DNA of 64,000 nucleotides from Bugulina stolonifera. Its lineage: Eukaryota > Bryozoa > Gymnolaemata > Cheilostomatida > Bugulidae. The notes below the pieces were generated by a model. That model saw nothing but the letters and a program-made list of their open reading frames with translations. It did no database searches and was not told where the DNA came from. The position numbers and the translations under genes were made by a program. Numbering within the stretch: the first letter of the stretch is position 1; every line of letters begins with the position of its first letter. The stretch spans positions 23,066,298 to 23,130,297 of the forward strand of contig OW285189.1 in NCBI GenBank assembly GCA_935421135.1, read 5' to 3'. Below are positions 49,636 through 60,500 of this stretch, in pieces.

Positions 49636-49747
49636 AGATCAAGGAACAGAACATATGAATACCATTTTTCTAATTGTGACACTATTCTGGGTAACTTATT
49701 AACAACAGTCTAAGCTGCAGGTTCCTCATTGCTTCTCCTCCTCCTCA

Positions 49748-49950
49748 TGTATTACGTTGCTACCCCTCCTCCTCATTGCTACCCCTCCTCCTCATTGCTA
49801 CCCCTCCTCCTCATTGCTACCCCTCCTCCTCATTGCTACCCCTCCTCCTCATTGCTACCCCTCTTCCTCATTGCTACCCCTCTTCCTCATGTATTACATT
49901 GCTACCCCTCTTCCTCATGTATTACATTGCTACCCATCCTCCTCATGTAT
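49748..49950. repeat. 19-bp C-rich minisatellite (CCTCCTCCTCATTGCTACC)
   Basis: About ten units with two variants, the later ones containing ATGTATTA. It probably falls in the 3' UTR of the Ly6/uPAR gene. The period is not a multiple of three, so all forward frames look open. Confidence 0.9.
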
Positions 49951-49993
49951 TACGTTGTCTGTCAGTTTTCTCTATTTCTACTTATCAAATAAA

Positions 49994-50963
49994 GCAAGAA
50001 TCGATGCTGATAAATGAGACTAATTCCTCTTAATTTTTAATAATATTATCGGTATCGTCTATCTGGGTATACTAGGCACACTTGCATGTGCTTTGCAGTA
50101 CTAGTAGTAGGCCTAGTACACTACTCCTACATAACAGTATCAGCAGTAGGCCTAGTACACTACTCCTACATAACAGTATCAGCAGTAGGCCTAGTACACT
50201 ACTACACAACTACAGGAAAATTCTACAAATACTTATATCTGCTTTATTTGCATAGTATTAAAGTAGACATGTAGGCTACATGTATACACAATGGAAGTTG
50301 TGGAATAACCAGCTAAAAGTTCCATAAGTAAATTACCAGTGGAACAGTCCAGAAGTGCTTTTTGTATAAATACCAGTCAGTTCCTGAGAGTTCAATAAAG
50401 TCGCTTCTATTACATTTTTGCCACTCTGCTGGTAGATTCTAGCTAGCAGCCTCTTAGCCTAAGTTCCTGTGAGAACTGACAGCCAGAGCATCTAGGGTAG
50501 CTTCGTGCCTATGAGTTTATAAAGTGGTTACCTAAAGTATGTTGTAGAATAATTCTATATCTGTGCATTAGGAGTTCACATGGGTAGGAATGTACTAGAT
50601 AGAAGATGAGCACAGACAAACCATTACAACCATAATTATTTTAAAGCGTTACAAAGACATTAGTCTCACAACGCAGGCTCGGTACAAAGTGTAAGTGGAT
50701 GAATAGGTAGATATGCTGGATGAGTACCGTTTTGGTGACACACAGATTTGAATGGCAAATACCTGCAGAGGTTATATACATGTAAGCAGATTATACTGGT
50801 AGAGCATTCATCTAGTGATTGTGTGCCTTCTAGAACTTTGCTGTATGTAGTAGAGTAGAGGTGTGAGTTGTTATTATACAGGTGCGACATCGTAGCGATG
50901 AGTTATCACGTCAATATCACAGCCAGATCTGTACACTAGAGCAACAGAGACTAAACATAAGCA
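49994..50963. other. Spacer before transporter paralogue 2
   Basis: Contains a 39-bp tandem repeat (below) and otherwise no supported gene; the promoter of paralogue 2 is expected near the right end. Confidence 0.5.
50098..50205. repeat. 39-bp tandem repeat, about 2.7 units
   Basis: Near-perfect units of GTAGGCCTAGTACACTACTC followed by CTACATAACAGTATCAGCA; gives an artificial 13-residue repeat frame. Confidence 0.95.
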
Positions 50964-53900
50964 ATGGGGCAAGAATCTGATAGTGAACACCTTCAACTAG
51001 TCAGCGGAAACTCATCCAGAGAGAATGGTTATGAACCAAATCAGCAGAACTCAGATAAGATAGCCTCAGAGCATATAGGACTGCATGTTTACAAACGAAG
51101 ATGGTGGATATTGTTTGTCTACTTCTTTGTCTCAGTGGCACAAGGAATACTCTGGAACACTTGGGCACCTTTAGCAGACGCGGCTGTCGTGGCTTTTGAT
51201 TGGTCAGATGGGGAGGTGACTGCTTTACCTGCAGTATCTAACTTATCTTATATAATATTTGCTTTTCCAGTCCTGTACATCATAGAAACGTATGGTAAGT
51301 AGTCATCTGCATCATAGAAATATATGGTAGGTAGTCTTGTACATTATAGAAACATATGGTAAGTAGTCCTGTACAGCATAGAAACGTATGGTTAGTAGAC
51401 CTGGATATGGTTTAGTAGGTAAAAGGTGTGGAATGCGCACCAGATTCAAGAAAACTGGCTTCATATCTTCCTACAATGGCAGTTTCAGAGTGTATGGAAT
51501 AGTCAGCAGGGGTTTGTTAGGTTTGTTAGTAGCCTATACTACTTACCCACAGTACAATATAAATAATTTATTTCAAAAATTATTTTTGAGTTCTACACCA
51601 GCGTCTCCTCAACAGCCCTCTCTATTGCTTGCTTTGTGAAAGAATGAGAAATGACCTAATTCTGACAGTGTTGCATGGGACAAATTATTGTCAGCTATGA
51701 GACAAAACTGTCAAATCTTCTGATAACATCAAAAACTCAGAGTCGAAATTAAAACATTTTTATCTCACACAAGGGCAAATTTAAGAAGCATTAACAGTTA
51801 CTAAATACGTGATAAGAAACTTGGTGTCTACTATAATGTATACATTATAGTATAGTGTATACTTTGCAAATCCTCAAAAATGAAGAGCTTTCTTCTTTTC
51901 ATTTGGTATAAGTTGTTCACTCTTACCCCAAACTCCAAACCCCAACATAGACCTTTCTTAGCATGTATTTAGTAACTGTTATTTCCTGAACTTAAACCAC
52001 CTCATGTCACTTTACCTCACATGCTCACAGTATGGGTACATCCGGCTACGTCGCATTATATTCATAATGCGACGTAGCCGAATGTACCCATACTTAGAAT
52101 AATAATACATTTAAACTACAATTAAATTATTACTAATATTATACTATCATTTTATTGTTTCATAACTAATAGTTTCATGCTATGCAATCTTGATTGCATA
52201 GCATGAAACTATTAGTTATGAAACAATAAAATGATAGTATAATATTAGTAATAATTTAATTGTATCAAGCTCTGTAGCATTGCTATATTGAGTACTTTGT
52301 TAGATGGATAGTAGTCTAATACTAAATTTTACATTTAAACTATGAATTGTTTTAGGTCTCCGAGCTTCATTGCTTGTGACAAACTTTGTAGTGGTGGTTG
52401 GTACTGTAGCCTGGGTTGTGGGACTCATTGCTGGTCAATACTGGTATGTCGTCAGTCACACAATCTATATCCACGGGTAATGCTCTATCTAAATGGTCTT
52501 ACCCATCTGTCTGGACATGACAGCGATGGCTGACGTTAATAGCTACTAATATGACACATAAATGATAAATCTCAGAATTCTAAGCTAAGATAGCTGTATG
52601 ACTAAATTAATAAAATTCTGACTATTGAACAAACCAGCTAACCTACATTATGATTGCCAATAGTAGCATATGATATTGGCTACATTATGTCGCTGCGAGT
52701 ATATCATGGCCGAGAGGTGCAGTGATCCAATCAATGATTGAAACGATTTTTCTCCAATGTTCGCTGTTACAGGTTGATAATGATAGGTTCCTTACTTGTG
52801 GGAGTTGGACCATGTGTGCCCCTAGCAGCACCCGCATTTCTCTCAACAACCTGGTTTCCTGTAAAAGAAAGAACCACCGCTACAGGAGCGGCATTTCTAG
52901 GATCAGTTTTAGGTGTTGGATTAGGATTTATTACAGGTGCATTTATAAGCTGATTTCTTACTTACACGCACATGCACTTTACATGTAGTATACTAGCATT
53001 GTGTCTAGTTTCTTTTATTTCCTGTGTGAATACATGTATACCTTTACAGTGTATATACACACACATGTATAAATACATGTATATAAGGCGTATATGATAT
53101 AACTATATACAATATATATTGTTCAAGGTGTGCTCCTATGGAAGGATATCTCTGAGCTGCATTACAATTACATTACATTGTATGCAGATTGAACATACAT
53201 CTTAGATCTGACCAAGATCTACCACAATATTGAAATATGCCTGCCATTGTTGCTAGATCACCAGATATATCTTAGGCAAAAGTTTCCCAGAAAACTAGTA
53301 GGAAGGACACTGGTGTTGGTAGCCGAGTGGTCTAGTGCTAGTCACTCTAGTCTTGCAGCAATGACGCAAGTTATCTGCAAGGGCGTGGGTTCGAGTCCTG
53401 TCAATGGACTGGAGGTTTTGTCCCAAAGAATATTTTCCGTCCATGTCATATTGAACTCTAGGAGCCGTGGTTGCTCTGCTATTGGGCAGCCACGTTAGTT
53501 AGTTAAAGGATTGCGTTTGGCACCATGGATATTATTTTATATTAATATTGTGGTTGTCTATCCAATCAGAGAGCCAATAACTTATGTACAAATGATCTCT
53601 GAAAGAGTAATGTGTGTTGTATCTACATTACCGCATATTCTGCAGTCACTTCTATGGGAGACTACACAAAAATATATTGGTACCAGTAATGATAAGCCTT
53701 GCTGTGTGTTTCCTTAAAATATTAGCAACTGAGTCACGAGCTGCACTCTAATATATTTACTGTGGCATGTGATCTGTCTTCCGCAGAGTATATAGTATTA
53801 CACTTGTAGGTCCCCTGGTTAGCGGTATTAATGTTAGCTCTGAGGCGGTACGGAACAGGCACAACCAATCTGAGGGTAAGATAAATAATATATCGTATAA

Positions 53901-56528
53901 AGTGTGCAGCGTTTGTTCACATTGGCGTAACACACTCCCATAATAATAAACCTTAGCAAACGGCAAAAGGTGCCGTCAAATCTTTTATGACTTTAAAGTT
54001 TCTAAACTGAATATTTATGTATTGGTTGGCTGCAAATTTACATAATGCTGCAAATTGCTGAGTCAAGGAATAACACTTCTGTGTCCTAGTGACATGAGCT
54101 GAAGAGTAGCCTTGGTGACGTACAAGTAGTTATGAGGAGACAGAAGGAGTAGTTGAGTTGGCCAGTATTATAGTCTATTTTTCTTTGTGTTAACAGTTAA
54201 CCAAACATGTGATTATATAGTTGATAATACGGCTCACCCTATGTAGCCTACATGTAAATTTTTATGTGAAAGAATTTGGTGCCTTCATTCATGTTATGCT
54301 ATGAATAATTAAATCTGCAACAAAAATTAGGTAAATCACCTATAAAATCGTACTGTATAATTACATATTTCTATAATTCTTGTAGAATATATATCAGCCT
54401 TGAAAAATGGAACCCAAAAGGTCCTATACTTTGGTGAGTTATTAGTCAGTAGAAGTGCCATTAGCTGTGAATATGTAAATATTGTGCTCGACAGTCAACA
54501 TTGTTATTTATAACTCTATAGCTATATGTATATGTATTACCTGCTGTCTACTGCTACTCTAGATATAGAATACAAAATGTCTGGTAGCTATTTTGTAGAT
54601 TCTGGACTGGCAGTAGCTTGTTTCATTTTGGTGCTGGCTTACTTCCCGAACAAGCCTCCACTACCCCCAAGCAGGTCCCAAGCAAAAGAGAGGATTCAAT
54701 ACCTCAAAGGTATAAAATCTTTACTCACGTAAGTTCTAAAAACAAGCCTGATCAGTGCATCCATTGTTGAATTATGTTTAGGAGAAAAGTTAGCATATAC
54801 ATGTATACATAGACCATTTGAGTTCTTCGTGTTAAGAGCTACATGCAGGTAGAAACTATTTCACTGCGGAAATGGGGCAACAGTCATCAGTAGCTAAGTA
54901 GAATAGCGATGCACCGCTCTTCTATCAATTTGAATTGACAATGCTAAATATAGCAACAGAATTTCTCAAAACCTGATTTATTTTAATCAAAGAGCTGAAA
55001 AGTTTTCATTCAGAGTGTTACTTAGTCACTTAGTACATTTCAATGTTCTACAGAAAGCCACAGTTCTGGATGTTGCTTGTTGCGGCTAATGCTACTCTAG
55101 GAGTATACAACACTTGGCTTCCACTCGTTTCCATCAACCTACGAGCGGTTGGAATTACCCAGGTAGGTATATGGCAACTATGATGTTGTATTTCGGCCTA
55201 CAACTCTGTTTCATTTTCCAGTAGGCTAATCAGGTTCTGCCACATTTATTCCACAGAAAATTTCCTTCCTCAGGTCTGTAGATAAATTGCTATGTTTCTC
55301 TGGTACACCACTTTTAATATACATCTTTTACAGAATACTGCTGGATGGATTGGGTTTATTTCCATGGGTGCAGCTGCTGTCAGTAGTCTCATCGTGTCTA
55401 GAGTTATGGATGCCTTTAAGAAGAAGTCGCGAATAGTCATAATGATTAGTACGAGTGTGTGTTTGGTGTTAGTAGCAGTACTTGCTTGTATTCTAGAAGG
55501 CTACATAATGCTACCAGCAGGATCTCAAGGTCTGTTAGTTTCTTTGACCTCAATTTAAGATCAGGAACTATCTCTATGACTCGAAATTGTAATGTTGCAC
55601 TTCTGTGTTGTGCTATTGCACATGGATAACAGTAGAAATAATGCATATGTAAGCGGTCGAGGGCACGTTTAGCTGCAGTAAAATGATCACAGCAGGTAAA
55701 TGCTAAAACATATGCAGCATAAGATAATAAACATATGATGAAGCTTACTATATAAATGTTGATATTTTACAGGACTGATATTAGCTTTATTCATCGGGTC
55801 ATGTGTTTTCGCTAATGGAGTTGTCTCACTTTACTATGAATTGGGAAGTGAAATAGTTTTCCCAGCACACGAGGCTTTAGTTGGAACCTGTGTTCAAACT
55901 GTAAACTATGGAATAGGTTTCATAGTTTTCCTTCTACTACTAAACCCGTCCTTAGCAGCATGTAAGTATTACTACTGGATTTATCCTTGCTACGAGTATA
56001 TGCCAACCAGCATTGATTCATGAGGTAGTTACAGCTAGTTTCAAATCCACACAGCAAATACTAACAGGACTTATATTTATCCAAATATTTATAATTCTAA
56101 ATGCGCAGTAGTTCCAACGTAATATTATATGTGTACAAGGCCTAGGTCGTATCATTATGCCACTGGACTTCCAACATACAGCACTCATTGGCATCACTAT
56201 TACATGTACATGTAATTCCAAAGTTGCTTTATCTCAATATGCGGTCTGAGGTGGCTATAATGGTAGCGGCTTCAGTCACATGCTAAGTAGAGTGCTGGAG
56301 GTTGGAGGCTCGAGACCGCATTGCTCCTGCATTGCTCCCAAGAAAAAATTCACGACCATCATATACATGTATTTCTAAACTCTACCTAATTCAAATGTAC
56401 TTTGTATTATGTTTTTAGACACAAACTGGATGAATTGGACTCTATTAGCTGCTATAGTAATAACTTTAACACTCTTGTTCTTTGTCAAGGATAAATATCC
56501 TAGACTAGACTTAGATGAAGAGGAGTGA
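50964..56528 (+). CDS. SLC49A4/DIRC2-like major facilitator, paralogue 2
   Basis: Ten exons in phase: 50964-51294, 52356-52443, 52773-52936, 53810-53875, 54386-54433, 54599-54728, 55054-55162, 55334-55529, 55773-55961 and 56419-56528; 476 aa. Exon lengths and phases match paralogue 3 exactly apart from the last. It has the same SLC49 landmarks: KRRWWILFVYFF, GILWNTWAP, LSTTWFPVKERTTATG, YFPNKPPLPPSRSQ, TAGWIGF and YYELGSEIVFPAHEA, and an acidic C-terminus (RLDLDEEE). The N-terminal tail lacks the clear EExxxLI signal of paralogue 1, although EHLQLV is similar. A candidate poly(A) signal AATAAA lies at 56700-56705. Substrate unknown; an endolysosomal or plasma-membrane carrier role is inferred from the family. 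Confidence 0.87.
51276..51400 (+). repeat. Tandem copies of the exon 1 donor junction
   Basis: CATAGAAACGTATGGTAAGTAG, the end of exon 1 plus its donor, recurs three more times at about 32-bp spacing with small changes (GGTAGGT, GGTAAGT, GGTTAGT). Paralogue 3 has a shorter decayed version after 57872. Confidence 0.9.
52029..52094. repeat. 31-bp-arm inverted repeat
   Basis: Arms of 31 bp (AGTATGGGTACAT...CGCATTAT) with one mismatch and a 4-nt loop, in intron 1 of transporter paralogue 2. Confidence 0.95.
52117..52264. repeat. Perfect palindrome, 73-bp arms, 2-nt spacer
   Basis: Left arm 52117-52189 and right arm 52192-52264 are exact reverse complements separated by TT. It lies 22 bp from the 31-bp-arm inverted repeat, in the same intron. 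No coding content. It could be a foldback element, a hairpin RNA source, or a recent inverted duplication. Confidence 0.97.
53310..53480 (+). repeat. tRNA-derived SINE-like sequence
   Basis: An A-box-like GGTAGCCGAGTGGTC (near 53,318-53,332) and a near-perfect B box GGTTCGAGTCC (53388-53398) sit about 60 bp apart, as in a Leu/Ser-type tRNA head, followed by an unrelated tail. The acceptor stem does not close, so it is a SINE relic rather than a tRNA gene. It lies in an intron of transporter paralogue 2. Confidence 0.6.
56240..56350 (+). repeat. Second tRNA-like SINE fragment
   Basis: A-box-like GTGGCTATAATGGTAGCGGC (56251-56270) and B-box-like GGAGGCTCGAGACC (56304-56317) with no closable acceptor stem, in the last intron of transporter paralogue 2. 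Confidence 0.5.
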
Positions 56529-57541
56529 TATAATAACTAACCTTTTCCTATAACTACATGTACCTGTGTTATATGTGGGCAGTGTGTAATATGTGACCCT
56601 TATGTAAACACACCTCACTGTAACTACACGTACAACTGCAGCATAATCTTCAATCAATTTATACTTTCTAAAAATGAACTTAAATTTCTTATGGACTGCA
56701 ATAAAGACACTTTTGATGTTTGCTATTGGTATTTACTAGGACTTCCTTAAAATGTGAGGTAGTGTAATTGCTGGATGCTGTATACTGAATGGTTTATGTA
56801 ACATTGTGATGATTTGGACAACTTACTGACGCTGCATACCTGTAAAAATATATGCAATGTACATGTATATGTTTTATTATTGTATAACTTATATAAGACA
56901 GAGGGGAGTTGGCATACATTGTCTGTCTTAGTTAATACAAATGTCTGTTTCTAATGCATCAGTTGTACCTACAGTACATTGCTCTTTTGCACCTGAATCT
57001 GCTATTCCCTGAGCTATTATGTGTAGTCCAACCGCAGATAGGTCCTTCACTGGATGTAGCCAGTAGTGGGTTCCATAGCAGCTAAGGTAAAGTAGCACCT
57101 CTGAAGTGTCACAATTCTTGATTAACACTATCCAACCTTTAATATGTACTTTTATATGGTACATGTAGCTAGAAAATTAAACTGTTATTTATATAATGTG
57201 TGCTACATGTACATGTGGAATAGTTAAATACATTCTGTTCAAACAGGCATTTACATGTACATGTAAGCCTTATATATATATAAATTATTACGAAAAGAAT
57301 TAATTTGATTCTTAGCATGTAAATCGGTGAGTAGATACACCTCGATCTGCAATGGTCTATAGAGTTCACATTCAACCCATTTATCATCTTTAGAAATTGT
57401 AAGCTGTATTAATTGTCCATGAGACCCGCATCATTGCACACTTGCTCTCCAGATTGTAGCTTGACCGGACTCAAATGCCAGTAGTGCACTAATACTACAC
57501 TACTATAATAATACTACAGTGTAATAGATACGGGATGGACA
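56529..57541. other. Spacer between transporter paralogues 2 and 3
   Basis: Holds the 3' UTR of paralogue 2 and presumably the promoter of paralogue 3. No gene or repeat array seen. Confidence 0.5.
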
Positions 57542-60500
57542 ATGGTGAAGGAATTTAACAGTGAACACCTTCAACTAGTCAGTAGAAACTCACCCAGAGA
57601 GAATGGTTATGAATCAAATCAACAGAACTCAGACAAGATAGCCTCAGAGCATATCGAACTGCATGTTTACAAACGAAGATGGTGGATATTGTTTGTCTAC
57701 TTCTTTGTCTCAGTGGCACAAGGAATACTCTGGAACACTTGGGCACCTTTAGCAGACGCAGCTGTCGTAGCTTTTGTTTGGTCGGATGGGGAGGTGACTG
57801 CTTTACCTGCAGTATCTAACTTATCTTGTATAATATTTGCTTTTCCAGTCCTCTACATCATAGAAACGTATGGTAAGTAGTCCTATGCATCGTAGAAATG
57901 TATGGTCAAGTAAACTTGTGCATCATAGAAACCTTTGGTAAGTAGTCTTGCAATAGGCTAGATACATGTAGATACATGTACATAATTATATACTAAATAT
58001 ATTGGCTAGATACACATGTATCCAGTAGAGAGTAGACTTGGGGTAGACTGGGGAAAGATCAGGTAGGGAGACTTGAATAATCTACATGAATTTTATGTAC
58101 ACTGTAGGCAGGGTTGGGAACTTTGATCTACTTTTGCATTCGATTTCCGATTTTCGATTATGCTGACTAAACCAAAGAATACAAGCATTCGATTGTTACT
58201 TTACCAAATCAATGATTGTACTTCAATCGATTTTACAATCGATGATGATTTTAGAAAATGCACATGTATATGGGTATAATTTTTGTAAAAATAGAGAAAT
58301 TTATTGTCTTTACTAATTTTGTCTATTACTTTAAAATGTTATAACAACTGTGCCTAATATTACCAGTTTTATTTGCATTTTCTCATAGTTTAGAGTTATC
58401 TCCTCTACCTTTATGTTTCTTTTTAGCATTCAAATATTTATATGCACTGCAAATCTTAGCCAGAAATTCCAGGCTATTATTTCTTATTTGGTGCTAGCCA
58501 CTCACATTTTATTTTAGCTTGCAAATAGAAACTATTATTTTGTTATTAAATAAAACAGCTCATCATCATTTTTTTGTTAAAAAGATAAGAACTAAGCTAC
58601 AAGGCTTTTCATTTATTTCCTGTACTAAACACTAGCAGATTAATTAGCAGCTTAGTGACAATCGAATGCAGCTGTAACCCTATAAAACCAACGAATACAT
58701 GCATTTCGATGGCTTTGTTGGAAACCAAATATTAGGTGGAATCGATGGTGAATAGACCAAAGAAAATCACCATCGAATATCGAATGCTATTGGCGATTCC
58801 CAACCCTGACTGTAGGCAGAATAAGATAACAGCAGTTATAACTGTAGAATATAGAGAGAATTACTCTAGTCAGCAAAATCATCTTCAGTCACATCTACTA
58901 AAGATATAAGATGCTGTGGTTTGGTTTAGGCTATCAGGCACACTTTAAATAGTCAAACTGAAACTAAACACAACTAATACCTGCATGCTTATGAACATGT
59001 ATGTGTGCTACAATGTACATGTTAGATGTCTAGCCACACAACTACTTGCAACTAGAGTACTTGCAACTTATTCTAGAATGCTGGGTGCTAACCACATTGT
59101 GCTTTTACATAGTACATGTAACTATAACATAGTTCAAAATGTTGAGCTGTGGCTAGGTTGTAAGTGTGATTGCATATAATTGTTATGTTATGCTATACTC
59201 AAGTAGATGCTAGCCAATGTAGAGATAATTTCCGTAGAAGTAGATAGCAGAATATGTATAGCTTTATTGGCCATTTAATGCGAAGGTTGTTTCAAATCTT
59301 TTACATGAAAAAATTTACGGATGAGTGTGAAATAATAAACATAATTATTTTTCAGGTCTACGAGTTTCGTTACTTATGACAAACTTTGCCGTAGTGCTCG
59401 GAACTGTAGCCTGGGCTGTAGGAATAGTGTCAGTCCAATACTGGTATGTTGTAGAATGTAGACAATGCAGTGTACATATAACGGAACATTTACTCCTACA
59501 GTGTATTTATAATTCTACTTGTACGTTTATATGCAACTCTAGCACTACCAACATCTTATAGTATCAAACACCTAGGCCTACATGTCATTGTGCACTACCA
59601 ACATCTTATAGTATCAAACACCTAGGCCTACATGTCATTGTGCACTACCAACATCTTATAGTATCAAACACCTAGGCCTACATGTCATTGTATAAACTCA
59701 TATTTATCAAGACAGAATGGTAAAGTAATTTCTAGTGTTGTTTACCTTCCTCCACAGGTTAATAGTGATAGGTTCCTTACTTGTGGGAGTTGGACCATGT
59801 GTGCCCCTAGCAGCACCCGCATTTCTCTCTTCAACCTGGTTTCCTGTAAAAGAAAGAACCACTGCTACAGGAGCTGCATTCCTAGGATCAACTTTAGGTG
59901 TTGGATTAGGATTTATTACAGGTTAGTAAATAAAGTGACCTACAGGGCTTGGTGAGCTTATATACCGAGTTCACCATATTACTTACTAATGTACTTAGTA
60001 CTTACTTACTAATGTACTTAGTACTTACTTACTAATGTACTTAGTACTTACTTACTAATGTACTTAGTACTTACTTACTAATGTACTTAGTACTTACTTA
60101 CTAATGTACTTAGTACTTACTTACTAATGTACTTAGTACTTACTTACTAATGTACTTAGTACTTACTTACTAATGTACTTAGTACTTACTTACTAATGTA
60201 CTTAGTACTTACTTACTAATGTACTTAGTACTTACTTACTAATGTACTTAGTACTTACTTACTAATGTACTTAGTAATTACTTACTAATGTACTTAGTAC
60301 TTACTTACTAATGTACTTAGTACTTACTATCTGCCCACCTACCTGCTTAATATTTACAATTTGTACTAAGTATTTGCCATCTAGTAATGGATTGAAAAGG
60401 GTGTTACATTCAGTGGCAGAGGGTATGCAAACGTTCTGAGACAAAAATATTAGTAAGATGCCTTCCACACTGTATGTATTACACTTTACTGTGGAATGTG

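Noticed and set aside
53310..53405. A functional tRNA gene
   Set aside because: The A and B boxes are present but the acceptor and anticodon stems do not close, so a SINE relic is more likely.
59985..60326. CRISPR-like array
   Set aside because: The 23-bp units are contiguous with no unique spacers, and it lies in an intron of an animal gene.
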